Notes under the pieces: generated by a model
Database searches by the model: none
What the model saw: the letters and a program-made list of their open reading frames with translations, nothing else
Told to the model about the DNA's origin: nothing
Shown here: positions 33,019 through 44,403 of the stretch, piece after piece
How positions within the stretch are numbered: position 1 is the first letter of the stretch
How the letters are laid out: each line of letters opens with the position of its first letter
NCBI GenBank assembly: GCA_963377175.1
Contig: CAUJNA010002813.1
Span: forward strand, 225,001-289,000
Direction of reading: 5' to 3'
From: Effrenium voratum
Lineage: Eukaryota; Sar; Dinophyceae; Suessiales; Symbiodiniaceae
Length of the DNA: 64,000 nucleotides
Program-made: the position numbers and the translations under genes

Positions 33019-33099
33019 GTGGTTGCAGGTAGTCAGCAGGCCCAGGCTGCGCAAACCCTCTCAAGGGAGTGGAAAAGATGCCTTGCGCTCATGCGCGGA
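33019..33099 (+). CDS. Possible exon, Gln/Ala-rich
   Basis: AATCTGCAG|G; VVAGSQQAQAAQTLSREWKR then CLALMRG; GT donor gtccgg. Composition resembles the Gln-rich gene downstream. A second frame is open over 133 codons here, so the reading is uncertain. Confidence 0.3.
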
Positions 33100-33579
33100 G
33101 TCCGGTCCCCAACTCCGGCTTTTGAAAGGCTTTGTCTATGAGAGTGACAGCCAAGTATGCGGCCTGGGTTTAGGGGGTGGTTTCCTGGAAAGCTTCAACC
33201 CGTATGGGGGAGGGCATTTGAAGCCTGGGACTTGTCTTTGCTTTGTGTTCATTGGCAGCCCCTTCTGGACAGAAGGGCCGGAGTTCGGAGGATGCCGACC
33301 ACTGCTGATGAGGCAAATAGGCTACAAGTTCTGGACGACAAAAGCACATCATCGATTGCTAGGATTGTCAAAGGAAGTTTAGAAGGAACTTCCGTGTTAC
33401 GGATACTAATTGAAGGTAGCTTGCGCAAAGATGAGATATAGGAAGAATAGATGCATGCGAGAAAACATGCGTGCGCGTGTAGCGGGGAATAGAAATCGCG
33501 AAAAAGAGCAACCCTCTGCGGGTTTTGGCTTCTCCGGCTGGCTGAAAGCTACCCCGGTCGCGACAGGTACATTTTCGCA

Positions 33580-33830
33580 AGGTAAGCACAGATTTCGTGG
33601 CAGGGGCAGCATTTTCGCAGGGTCAAGTACATATTTCGTGGCAGGGGCAGCATTGTTGCAAGGCCAAGTACAGATTTCGTGGCAGGCGCAGCATCTTCGC
33701 AAGGTGAGGTACAGATTTCGTGGCAGGGGCAGCATTTTGCAAGGTCAAGTGCAGATTTCGTGGCAGGCACAGCACTTTCACAAGGAGAAGTACAGATTTC
33801 GTGGCAAGCGCAATACTTTCGTCATCGAAG
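33580..33830 (+). repeat. About 42-base tandem repeat, six copies
   Basis: Each unit contains CAGATTTCGTGGCAGG(G/C)GC, AGCA and GCAAGGTCAAGT. Unit length varies by one or two bases, so frames change between copies, yet one + frame stays open for 179 codons. Confidence 0.92.
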
Positions 33831-33837
33831 GTGCGAG

Positions 33838-33962
33838 TATAATTTCCAGCTGCAGCTCGAAAATTGCAAAAGTTAAGTACAAAAGTTGTATTCGAAGTAG
33901 ACTTCTCCAGCTGCAGCTCGAAAATAGGAAAAGTCAAGTACAAAAGTAGTTTTCGAAGTGGG
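33838..33962 (+). repeat. Two-copy repeat, about 64 bases
   Basis: CCAGCTGCAGCTCGAAAAT followed by AAAAGT(C/T)AAGTACAAAAGT and TTCGAAGT appears twice, next to the 42-base array and sharing the word CAAGTACA with it. Confidence 0.88.
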
Positions 33963-33975
33963 TATTTGGATGAAG

Positions 33976-34943
33976 CGAGCTAGATAGATAGATAGCTAGA
34001 TAGACAGCCAGACAGATAGCTACAATTAGATAGCTAGATAGATTGCTAGACAGACGTAGTGCCAGATAGATAGATGGATAGATGGCAAGATAGCTAGATA
34101 GCTAGATAGAGAGATAGAAAGATAGAGAGAGATAGAAAGATAGAGAGAGATTGAGAGATAGAGAGGGATAAAAATAGATAAGTAAGATAGGTAGATAGGT
34201 AGATAGATAGATAGATAGCTACCTAGATAAATGGACAGACAGATAGATACATAAATTGATACATAGATAGATAGGTAGGTAGATAGATTGATTGATCGAC
34301 AGGTTGATAGATAGATGGATAGATAGAGAGATAGAGGGATGGACAGATAGGAAGGAAGGAAGGAAGGAAGGAAGGAAGGAAGGAAGGAAGGAAGGAAGGA
34401 AGGAAGGAAGGAAGGAAGGACGCACGAAAGAAAGAAAGAAAGAAAAGAAAGAAAGAAAGAAAGATAGACACACAGACAGACAGCTAGATAGATAGAGAGG
34501 TAGTAGAGAGATGGATAGATAACTAGCTAGCCAGCTAGCTAGATAGACGGATAGATAGATACATTGATAGGTAGATAGATAGATTGACAGATCGATTAGA
34601 TAGATGGATAGATAGAAGATAGGTAGATAGGTAGATAGATAGATTAGCTAGATAGATAGATAGATAGATCGATAGATAGATTAGCTAGATAGAGAAATAG
34701 AGATATAGCTAGGTAGATAGATAGATAGACCGGACAGACAGACAGACAGATACATAGATAGATCGATAGGTAGATAGAGATATAGATAGATGGATAGATA
34801 GATAGATAGAGAAGAGAACAGCGCAAAACAACGCAGCAAAAGAAAGACCGACAGAAAAGACAGAAAATAAAGAACGAAAGGGAAAAAAGGACGGAAAGAA
34901 AGAAAGAAAGAAAGAAAGAAAAAACAGAAGAAAGAAAGAAGTA

Positions 34944-34979
<36 letters not shown>

Positions 34980-35131
34980 AGGACATAAATAAATAAAGAA
35001 AAGCGGAAGAAAGACATAAAGAAATAAAGAAAAACGGAAGAAACAAAGAAAGAAAGAAAGAAAGAAAGACAGAACGAAAGACAGAAAGAAAGAAAGAAAG
35101 AAAGAAAGAAATACATAAAGATAAACAACAA

Positions 35132-35163
<32 letters not shown>

Positions 35164-35255
35164 AAAGAAAGAAATAAAGAACAAAAGAAAGAACGAAAGA
35201 AAGAAAGAAAGAAAGAGAGAGAAACAATCGAAAGAAAGAAAGAAAGAAAGCAAAA
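33976..35255 (+). repeat. Compound GATA / GGAA / GAAA array
   Basis: GATA-type units to about 34340, GGAA to 34420, GATA again to about 34815, then GAAA to 35255. About 1.3 kb, purine-only over long runs on the + strand. Confidence 0.95.
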
Positions 35256-35742
35256 ACAAAGTTTGAGCTGCTTGCCAACAAACACAACACAAAGTCGTTC
35301 CTATAGTTGTATACTGTTTTGAAGCTTCCGCCTCCCGGCTTCGCCGGCTAAACTGGTATTGGTACCTCTCAAAGACAGTGTATTTCTAAGCATGTATATC
35401 CAGAATAGGGCATGGTTGCTAAACAGACTCGATGAAATCAAATGTCCAGTTGCTGCGACTCAAGCTTTGCTGCCCACTTTTGCTGCCCACTGTCTACGAA
35501 TGATGCTTGCTGGCATGTTTGCTTTTGATAGTTCAGAATTCAGCTCGTGAGCTGACATAGCGATACACACACACACACCCCAGTGATGTTGACTTCCCAG
35601 TTGAACAGACACAAGTGGGGAGCTGTGTTTGGGCCTTCTTTCTACCTATGGGATGTACTGACCTTGATTGGTGAATTGTTGCATGTGTCTTCATTAGAGG
35701 CACTAACAAGTGCTGCCGGGTGCCGTATCACGAGTCGCGCAG

Positions 35743-35814
35743 GAGATGCCGCCCTTTGAGGATATGCCCGGCTATGGCCAGCAGGTGGCGATGAAGCGTC
35801 CGGCGTATGTCTGG
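35743..35814 (+). CDS. Met/Gln-rich protein exon
   Basis: TCGCGCAG|G; EMPPFEDMPGYGQQVAMKRP then AYVW; good GT donor gtaaca. Phase 0 on both sides. Confidence 0.6.
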
Positions 35815-36805
35815 GTAACAGGGGTGGCGACCATGATGAAGGTCCACTGAAAAGCACCAAACTCCTGTCCTCAGACATGCACTTTTGAGGCTGGTGCAGA
35901 AATGCCGTTTTCGAAATGTGCCAGAGTTCTAGGTTAGCGCAAAACACCTCCATTCAGTTTTATGCTGGGCAACTGTTGCTGATCCAATCAGTTTACAGAG
36001 AAGCAACTTGGGAAGTGCTCCCGTGCTAAGCCAAGGTAGGTCATGGCACGTTCTTTGGAAGAGTATCCGAGAGTGCCAACAACCCTGTAGGTTGGCATGG
36101 ATTGGGTTTTCGGAAGCGTTCACAAAGACTGCTGCTTGATTTATGGCTGCTTCTTTTAACTCGAAGCAGGAGTCATTTTTGCAGTATGGGCGAATGACTG
36201 AGGACTTATTGTTAACTGCCTCCAAACAAGAAAGGCTTTGAAATGTGTTTCGGCACTGTTTTGAAGTAAATAGATTGGCGCTTCTGATTCCTCTCCCTGA
36301 ATCCATTTCCCTTTGCTAGGTGTTGGCACTTGTTACTGTCCACCCTTTTCCATGCGGCCTCGACTTGCCTCAACTCAAGTTGGCCTTTGCTGGGCCTAGG
36401 CCCTTTGTCTTGTCACCCCCCCCAGCCTGCGGGGTCTCGACACCTCCTGCAGGAGGACACGGAGTATGGCGCGCCCCCCGCCAGGGCCAGCGCATCCTAC
36501 GAGGCAGAGGGTAGATTCCAACCTGAGATGGTGGGTTTGACTCCTCGGACTTTTCAAGTTTTTACGAAACCGCCAGTTAAACCCTGCTGTAAAAGGACAT
36601 GGCTGGATAAGTACTCACACTCGTAACTGGGATGCACTGGGATTGGTGCCCGGTATGGTCAGTTTGATTGAAAACGGATGGATTCAGTTTGGTTCTAGTC
36701 AGTTGCAATCTATTTCCTCCAAACGACACCTAGAATGAATGAGTCTCTATAGACAACTTGTTAGATTCCCCTGTGGTTTCCACCAATTGTCGCGCTCGTT
36801 TAGCA

Positions 36806-36873
<68 letters not shown>

Positions 36874-36883
36874 CTCCTTCTCG

Positions 36884-36934
<51 letters not shown>

Positions 36935-36950
36935 CTCCTTCTCGCTCTCG

Positions 36951-36981
<31 letters not shown>

Positions 36982-37003
36982 TCTCTCTCCTCTCTCCTTC
37001 TCG

Positions 37004-37034
<31 letters not shown>

Positions 37035-40000
37035 TCTCTCCCTCTCTCTCTTTCTCTCTTTCGCACTTTCCAAGGACAGACCTCCGGTGTTTTCATCATT
37101 CTTCCTTTTTTGGAGGGGAATCCCCTTCAAAATCAACTACCAAGGTGCCCTTGATCCCAAACCATTTTCGCGTGCCAGTTGCCTCAGGGTGGTCCACCGA
37201 TGCAGATGCAGCAAATGCAGCAAATGCCGCAGATGCAGCACTACCCAGACATGCCGGACCAACTGGGCTCAACAGGCGCGAAAGTTGATAGCTTAGACCA
37301 AAGGGTTTCCGAAGCATTTCAACATGCCCCACTCAGCGACATGACACCCGCCAGAGTGCCCCTTGAGGAAAATCAGGTCCTTTCCAGGACCGCCCTGCTT
37401 GGCTTTGTGTCCCTTTGTTGTTGGTGGGCTTCCTCAAAAGCATCCAAAAAAGGGGAACCACAAAAAGCCAAGAGAAGCCAAGGATCCCACACTCTACCTG
37501 AAATCAGCCCAATGAACTTGTTCTCTTTTGCTCGCCGGGCTTGAAGTCGGGCTTGACGAGCGCTAGGGGCGTCCATGAAGATCCCGGGCTTAGACGAGCC
37601 GCACCTGCCGATGCCCTGGGAGGCACAGACCGGGGCGGTGGTATCCCCAACCACGTGGATTCGATCTCCGGAATCAAGCTGGCCACCCCAGAGCAGAGAT
37701 ACCATTGCTTTCATTGGGGAAAAACAAACTCTCCACAGATTTGCATCCCAAACATGCTTCCGGTCAATCTGCAGGATTGATTTAAGAGATTTGGCTTGCT
37801 GAATGCGTCTTTTTCGCGCGCTGTGTCATTTGAACAAGTGGATTGCCACTGGACGCCCCTACCCACTGAGGCGCGACAGGTGCAGAATGAAAAGGGCTCT
37901 GGGCTGTTTTTTTGCGGAGGCTATGTTGGAAATGCCTTCTGAGTTTGCTCCACATGGCGGTTTCGGGTCCTGATGACCACACCCCAACAGAAGCCTCGAG
38001 CCGACTTGAGCCCAAACCCTAGGTTGCCGCGCATTCCAGAACGCGTCCGGCCTTATCACTCATACGAGTGGCAGGGCACCGCTAAGTTAAATTCCCGAGC
38101 TGTGGGAGCAAGGGGGAAGACATGGCCGCCTGTGTTTGGGCTGGGATGACGGCTTTCTTTTGCATTTCCTTTGGAGAGCCATTGTTGGCAAGAGCGCGGT
38201 CAAGCACCAACTAAAACCCGAATCAGCAACTAAGACATACCAATGGTTGGTCAATTGGCCATGGTTCAAGCCCAATGGTACCATTTTGGGATAGGTGCAC
38301 CACCCATTTTAGTCTTTCTTAGTGGGGATTGGGATGTTCACTGGGGGGTGCGATTTGGGTTTTGACCCGTGGCCAATTCTGGGAACCCGGCCGTGGTACT
38401 GGGAAGCTGGCCGCGTTTGGCAGCCCCGCCACCTGAGTTCCTTCCAGGGCCACGCGCCCCCCTCCCCGCAGCCAACGCGCGCCTCCAATGCCCTCACCAG
38501 CACAGGACCGGGGCTCCGTGGGGCTCCTTGGGCCTTTTAGCTTTGACTTGGGCAAGAGCATGTCTAGGTCCCCCAGTGCCCTTCTCACCCCTATTTTGGG
38601 GGAGGGTTCCCCTCTAAAATAGACTACAGAAAAAAGGGTACCCTTATTGTAGCCTCTCTACTGGAGGACCTAGATGTAAATCGATAGGTGCCCGGATGAC
38701 TTGGATATGAGGCAATGAACACTCAACCAGGTCGAGCCAGGGCCAGTTGCAAAACCACTGGGTGCAAAAAAGTGGTTGGCATCTTGGGCGGGATGAACAA
38801 GAAACGAAGAAGCCCCGAACAAAAACGAGAAGAAAGCGAACAAACACTGCTGTTAGGTTCCTCTTGCTTCCCCTTGGCTATGCACAATTTGTTGTGAGCA
38901 CCCCTTTCTGCGATGCGAAATGAAGCTCCTTTTCTAATTTACGCGCTAGAGTCATGAATTTGGATCACAGAAAGGCTCATGTTTCACATCCGCGTTCCGT
39001 TCAAAGCTCTGGCAGAGGATGAACCTCACCCAGCCCCAACGACTAACATGACTCAAAGCACCTTTTCCTGGAGATCATCCCTTTTGGCGCACTTTTTAGG
39101 CCCCATGGGAGTTTGCAGGATATTGCCCAAATCAAGGTTTCAATGGATCCGACTCCACCCTGGACGCTGTAAAGCGACACTCAACATGGGGGGGTTGCAC
39201 ACCCGCAAGGAACTAGAAGCGCCCCCAGCAATTGACCTGGCATATTTGGGTTTCGGGGGTTCCCAAAATGGTGAACCCCTTTTGGATGGTGGAAAATGGA
39301 AACAAAACGGAAGCAAACCATTTTAAACGTCCTCGATTTTGAGAGTCACCCTAATCTATGGTTTGTTTGAGAGGGACATGGGGAGAACTCAGGGGATACG
39401 GGCGTGCCCCAAACCACCAAAATTAGCCCAATACTCACTTAACCATACTGTAAAATGACCCTAGAACATCTGCTAAGCCAGCCGCACAGCTAGCACAAAT
39501 CAGCCCCATGCCAACCCAAACACCCCAACACCCACCCAGAAGCAGCCTGCGTGCCGCGGCCGAATAACCCCAAGCCCGGCCTCTGGTCTGGAAACAGCGC
39601 AAGATGCAAAAACCAACTCTAATAAACCCAAACACCTCTACCGGGGTTCCCTTCATTTAGAGAGAAAGCCCGGTGAGTTTTCTCTCGGTAGCTCCCAGCC
39701 ATCCCCTTAGCTTTTTAGCTTTTTGGCCTTTTAGTGTTTGGTGGTTTCCATTTAACCCACTAGAAGTCGAAGGTTTTAGGGGGATCTGAGGGCCCAGTCC
39801 TTTGGCAGGACAGTACCAGATGCAGATGCCGTTGCTGCAGTCCCCGGGCTCGCCCTCCGCCGCCTACACCACACAGATGCCCCAAGGCTTCCAGGTCGCC
39901 AGTCCCACCGCAGGCGGGGGTCGCCGTTTGCCCGGTGGGGATCTGGCGAGCACGTTGTTTTTTTGGGAGGGGGGGCAACGGAAACGGGGTCTCCTGCAAA

Positions 40001-41991
40001 AACGCGTGCTTTATAATTTAGGGTCGGCTAGATGAACATCTTTTCTGTGGTTTCTGTAGAGCTCCCTGCAAGTTTCCTGTGGGTGGTACAAAGTTCCGCC
40101 TTTGGTCTGGCTTTTCCTTGGCCAGGCTCGCGGGTCTTCACCACCACGCTGCCCACTTACGGGGGCAGCGCGCCGCAACCCATGGCCGGGGGGTCTATGC
40201 GCCTGGCTTCCCCGGCGGTGACGGCAACCGCCCAGGGCCCAGGGGCCACGCTGCGGGGCTTGGGGCGGAAGTGGAAAAAACGGAAGCAGAAGTCCGCCGT
40301 TTTTCAAAGCTCGATTTGGCCGCGGGTCAAAACCAATGGTAGCATTTTGGGGTAGGTGCACCCATTTTAGAACCTATTTTAGTGGGGATTGGGATGTTCA
40401 CTGGGGGTACGGGCTCTTGACCCACAGCCATTTGTTGAGCTGAAGCCACAAGTGGTGAAACTGGGCCAAATGGCTGAAGATTAAGCCAGTTGCTTGAAGC
40501 AAGCTGGAACAAGCAAACCATGGAGCTTCTGCTCGCAAGCCTACAGCGGGGGTTCAATAGCCAGGTATGCCGCTGGCGATGTTCCAGATGTTTTAGTTAA
40601 GCCTACTGCCCTTGAAGACAGGTCTGCATTGTTTGACGCTTTTTCTTGTAGAGGTGTGCCCGCGCGAGCGAGGATGTTCAGTTTCAACCTAGTCATGTTT
40701 ACGCAGCTGGGCTGATAGGATGCCCTTCATCACCGTAATCATATTATGTAGTTGGCCAAACGCCGTGAGGGGGCTAGGCTTTTGCTGGGGTTACAAGCTG
40801 TAAGGCTTAGATGGAGTTCATTGTGCTGGACTCGCAAGGTTTGGAAGCAGATGAAGCACCATGCTAAGCACCCATCTGCACCCGTACCAAGACCACACAA
40901 GGGCAAAATAAGGTCATTCAGGGGCCAGGAAGAAGTGCTGAGGATTCCTGAGTTCCGGTTGGTGAATAATTTTCAATTGCAAGCAGCATGAAAAGCTAAA
41001 GCTACGCACCCTGATATCGGGTGGCATTTGTTATACCCATTTCGCAGCTTGTCAGTTTATTCCAGTTGCTCAGTTGCTGCACCTTCGGGCACACACACAC
41101 ACACCGCAAATCGGCCAGTGCATCTCAGGTTCACCGTGCCAACTGAGGTTCTCAAATCGGGGGACCTCCTTGGGTTGATCTTAAAGAGAAGCCAAGAGGA
41201 AACCAACGAATTTAGGGACCACTATGTGCTCGCTCAACTGCACCGCTGAGGTTAGACCAGCCACATCGCTGCCGATGGAGCCCGGTGTGATGGTGGCTTT
41301 GCAGCAGTTCGGGGTTTTGGGGCAACGATTTGAATTCGGGCGTGTTTGTTTGTGTTCATTTGTTGTTTTTCTTACTGCTGCGAGTTTTGACATGGAGCCC
41401 GATCAGCAAAGCTAGCAAGGGCAGCGGAATATTGGACAGTAGAAGCATTTGTTGAGTATTTGTTGGTCCAAGGGCCAGTCACCAGAGCCTTTTAAGCTAT
41501 TTGGAGAGTTGCGCAGTGAACTTGGGTGTTGAGCCAGTTGCATGGACACTTTGCCATGCAGCCCACTGTTTGCATTTTCTTCCGCTGGCTGCCCGGAAGG
41601 AATTTATGAAAGGGTTCCCAGTTGCCCAGTGATGCATTGGATTCCTTTGTTTGGATGGGGGGTTGCTCCAGAATGAACCAGAAACGAGTGTCTTTTTTCT
41701 GGCAACTGGACAAGTTGGAGGCGCTTTTCTAGAACTCCATTGTATTGGGCATTTCTTTGACCAGGTGCGCCGCACATAGCTTCCAATTGCTGTTTGGGGC
41801 TCGAATTGAAGGCTGGATCCCAGAGGGTCCTGCGCGCCAGGACCAAACATAAACCAGCCTCAAGGTTGTCCTTTCCAGGGCATGGGGAGATTCTTGGTTT
41901 CAATTGGCATCACACCAAACTGGCCAACCAGAAAAAGTAAGCGCCGGCGCAGTCGCAGCCCTACACGACCTACTCTATGCCGCACTCCTGA
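35743..41991 (+). CDS. Met/Gln/Pro/Gly-rich low-complexity protein (gene span, 5' end uncertain)
   Basis: Eight exons join in one frame into 197 residues plus a stop at 41989. The chain is poor in hydrophobic clusters and rich in Met, Gln, Pro, Gly, Ser and Tyr: FEDMPGYGQQ, MQMQQMQQMPQMQ, YQMQMPLLQSPGSPS, TLPTYGGSAPQP, SQPYTTYSMPHS. No enzyme motif, signal peptide or membrane span is visible. Such composition is usual for disordered scaffold, cortical or RNA-granule proteins, but no family is recognised and no function is claimed. Every acceptor except the last is AG|G; GC donors are needed after exons 2, 3, 6 and probably 7, GT after exons 1, 4 and 5. N-terminal exons before 35743 are not secure (see 32584 and 33019). 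The run of phase agreements (88+71, then 70+105+98 bases) makes a chance assembly unlikely. Confidence 0.6.
36453..36503 (+). CDS. Met/Gln-rich protein exon
   Basis: CTCCTGCAG|G; EDTEYGAPPARASASYE; GC donor gcagag. A GT donor at 36511 would leave phase 1 and force the neighbouring exon into a poorer frame. Confidence 0.58.
36808..37062 (+). repeat. (CT)n array with a higher-order unit
   Basis: CT runs are interrupted at regular spacing by CCTCTCTCCTTCTCGCTCTC (about 36869, 36930, 36988), giving a super-repeat of about 59 bases. Confidence 0.93.
37188..37275 (+). CDS. Met/Gln-rich protein exon: MQ repeats
   Basis: GCCTCAG|G; GGPPMQMQQMQQMPQMQHYP then DMPDQLGST; GC donor gcgcga in phase 1. 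A short MQ(Q)M repeat probably grew by codon-level slippage. Another frame (Asp/Ala-rich) is open but does not match the later exons. Confidence 0.6.
37567..37637 (+). CDS. Met/Gln-rich protein exon
   Basis: GCGCTAG|G; ASMKIPGLDEPHLPMPWEAQ then TGA as residues; GT donor gtggta at 37638 (GC donors at 37623 and 37635 are also in phase). The leading GG completes a Gly codon from the previous exon. Confidence 0.55.
38255..38376 (+). mobile_element. MITE-like element, copy A
   Basis: About 122 bases bounded by AATTGGCC...GGCCAATT. The interior TAGTGGGGATTGGGATGTTC and CATTTTGGGATAGGTGCACC are shared with copy B at 40316. Lies in an intron of the Met/Gln-rich gene region. Confidence 0.6.
38448..38517 (+). 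CDS. Met/Gln-rich protein exon, Pro/Ser/Thr-rich
   Basis: Very good acceptor GAGTTCCTTCCAG|G; GHAPPSPQPTRASNALTSTG then PGL; GT donor gtgggg, phase 1. It joins to GA of the next exon as Arg. Confidence 0.5.
39809..39913 (+). CDS. Met/Gln-rich protein exon
   Basis: TTTGGCAG|G; QYQMQMPLLQSPGSPSAAYT then TQMPQGFQVASPTA; GC donor gcgggg, phase 1. The repeated QMQM and MPQ words tie it to the exon at 37188. Confidence 0.58.
40126..40223 (+). CDS. Met/Gln-rich protein exon, Gly/Thr/Pro-rich
   Basis: TTCCTTGGCCAG|G; SRVFTTTLPTYGGSAPQPMA then GGSMRLASPAVT; GC donor gcaacc at 40224, or GT at 40218, both phase 0. All three frames are open over this GC-rich block; phase and composition favour this one. 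Confidence 0.5.
40316..40432 (+). mobile_element. MITE-like element, copy B
   Basis: Left end TTGGCCGCGGGTCAAAACC is the complement (18 of 19) of copy A's right end GGTTTTGACCCGTGGCCAA; the interior matches copy A in the same orientation. It follows exon 40126 by about 90 bases. Confidence 0.6.
41953..41991 (+). CDS. Met/Gln-rich protein terminal exon
   Basis: CGGCGCAG|T; SQPYTTYSMPHS and TGA. Composition matches the upstream exons (AYTT, PTY). The acceptor could also be at 41941 with a few extra residues. Confidence 0.48.
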   Translation, partial: SQPYTTYSMPHS

Positions 41992-42465
41992 GATCAGGGC
42001 TGGTGAACCGCGGGCTTCCGCGGTTCAGCGAGCTGTTTCTATCATTGGGGGACCCCCTACTTGGTTCCCTGCAACTGTCCCAAGCAGAAGAAGCACCTCA
42101 GACTTGAACCGCGCGGAGTGTCACCGCGCAGTCCGGCTGTGAAGTGTGCCAGCTTAAGAAGAATGCCTCCTTTTCCATGGCCCATTCTTGACGGCGTGCT
42201 TGTGGCGGTTGTGACGCACACTAGTGACATCTAGTTGTGACATCTAGTTGCCTGAAAGTGAACCAAGAGAAGACCAATCAAAAGGATCAGGTTTTTAGAG
42301 CTTGGGGTGTGTAAGGTGGCACTGTGCCGGAGGTAGTGCTGTACCATAGAGCTAAAGCTCGGGGAGTGGCTAAAAATGTCCGGACGCATCTTGCGTGTTT
42401 GGAGTGGTCCCTAGCGACCTGAGCGCACGGCGCGCGCAGATGCGCGCGACAGGGGCTTACTCCAG

Positions 42466-42534
42466 CAAGTGCGGCCGCATCTTTTGCGGTTCCGCGCGGC
42501 CAGACACATGGCCCCAGCATGGCCGGGTAGCCAG
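42466..42534 (+). CDS. Possible exon of an unassigned gene
   Basis: GGCTTACTCCAG|C then QVRPHLLRFRAARHMAPAWP and GSQ, GT donor gtagcg. The GC-rich block 42420-42600 is open in several frames on both strands, so frame and strand are not certain. Confidence 0.28.
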
Positions 42535-43687
42535 GTAGCGTGCCGCGAGGAAGGCGAGCTGGCCCACGAGGGACCGGCGCAGGGAAGTTGGGGCCAGATT
42601 TGCACGAGGACATGTTGACCATATGTCTGTAGTCCAACACTCGTCGAGAATTCAGAGGCGCCCCGAAAACTTCACCCGAACTTGGCATGAAGAGTGCGTT
42701 CCGCTGGGATTGTCAAGAAGGGCGTCCAAACCCAGTGGAATTGATATGTGCATTAAGTTTGTTTTCCTCAGACCACCTAACCTACTTGATGTAGCTTCCC
42801 CTATAGTGGTGTGACGCAAGAGGGGGGTGCCTTTCCATTCAGTCTCAAGTTGCGCTGGGGGGTGAACTCCCCCAACCTCCAGGGGTAAGGTGACAACAAA
42901 GAGGTTTCCTTCCTGCCCACACGGAGTTTGACCGGATATTTCTTGGAGCCCATCCCTTCAAGACGGCCTGGTTGGCTCCATACTAATGGGAGGGAGGGCG
43001 CGCCTCTCACAGAATCTCCATCGACGAAAGGAAGCGTTTGCTTGGACCCCTAAAGGCAACACGCATGATTTTTCTCGGGCTTTTGTTTTCCTTGACACAA
43101 AAAGCAAGACAAAAGCTTCGCCATGTCCGATCGCCCTCAAGACGCCCAAGGGGCACCGCTCCGCCATCGCGAGGGGCCGTTGCGGCCAGTAGACTATGGA
43201 CAGGGCTCCATCTCTTTCGTCAAGACTTGGAATTGACCTTTGCCATTAGGCTTTTGACACCTCTTGAGATGGCAACGCAGTCACTTGGGTTCCTTGCAGC
43301 TGAAAAGGAGGCTCTAGTTTTGAGACACGCGCATGTTTCATGAAATTGCGCGAGCGCGGAGGAGCCCTAGCCTTTGCAGAAGATCGGAAACAGGCTCCAG
43401 ATTCTGGCAGTTCTCGCTTGGCCAAATCCCAGTGAAGACCCAGCACAGCTTCGACTTTATGCAAGACATGTGGTGACCAATGTGGAGATGTTTAGCTGTA
43501 TCTCTGGGAGTTGGGGACACTTTTGGACCCCAAGATGCAGCCATGGCTAGGGCCATTTGAGCACCCCCTGCCACTCTTGAAAGATTTCTAGAGCTCCCCA
43601 AAGCAGTGTTTGCCAGTGTGACTCTCTTGTAACGGCTTTGCTTGCTAGGGCCAATGTCCCAGTAGCCCTGCACAGGCAGCCCCGCGT

Positions 43688-44365
43688 GTGAAAGCGGTTG
43701 AGGTAGGTGGAGCCCTGGAAATTCGATGGATTGCAAATGCGACTGCAGCTGTAATAGACAAAAGCTGCAGCTGTCCGTGGTCAAGAGAAATAGCTACGTG
43801 TCATGCTAATTTACTACAGATGGTGATAGGGTGGAGAATGTCTTGTAACGTTGCCCACCACGCATGGTACAATTTTGAGCCTGCCAACTTTGGCCAAGAG
43901 CCACGTTCGATGAGCTGCGTTTGCAGCCCGCCTGGTCAAATGCAAGCCCACTTTCAAATGCACTGGTCTGACACGTTTGCTCCGGGATTTCCTTTGGAGG
44001 TTGTCATGCGGGGTAGCATCATCTCCTTACAAACCAAGACTCAAGAGCAGTTGCAGGCAGAAAGGCTTGAACATGCGAATAACTTGTCGGTGCCCGCTTG
44101 GCACCTGGGACAGAGGCATTGGGAGTGGCCCATTTGTTTCAGCGCGCTGCCTGGCCTCACCTGTGAGCTGCCTCTCATAGGGCGAGGAACACCTGCATGG
44201 ACGTTTCTTTTGTGGGGTGTGGCCGGATCAAACTTGCACCCAGGGGTGATGTTTGAGACAAAATTCACCTGGCAAATAGCAGGTGAAACATGGCCCTCAG
44301 AGAATGCGGTACAACAAAAAGTAGGAGGTGAAGGTTTCGCTCTATGGGTTGTACCCCTCCGTTAG
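43688..44365 (+). other. Long open frame, unassigned (225 codons)
   Basis: The frame is open for 225 codons with no repeat content, includes segments such as FLLWGVAGSNLHPGVMFETK, and ends at TAG 44363. It has no ATG near its start and I recognise no domain. It could be a remnant of a mobile element in the intron or spacer before the 44589 exon, or chance openness; codon use does not resemble the GC-rich exons. Confidence 0.2.
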
Positions 44366-44403
44366 TCAACCGGGGGTTTATTAATCAACTGTCAGGGTCC
44401 CGT

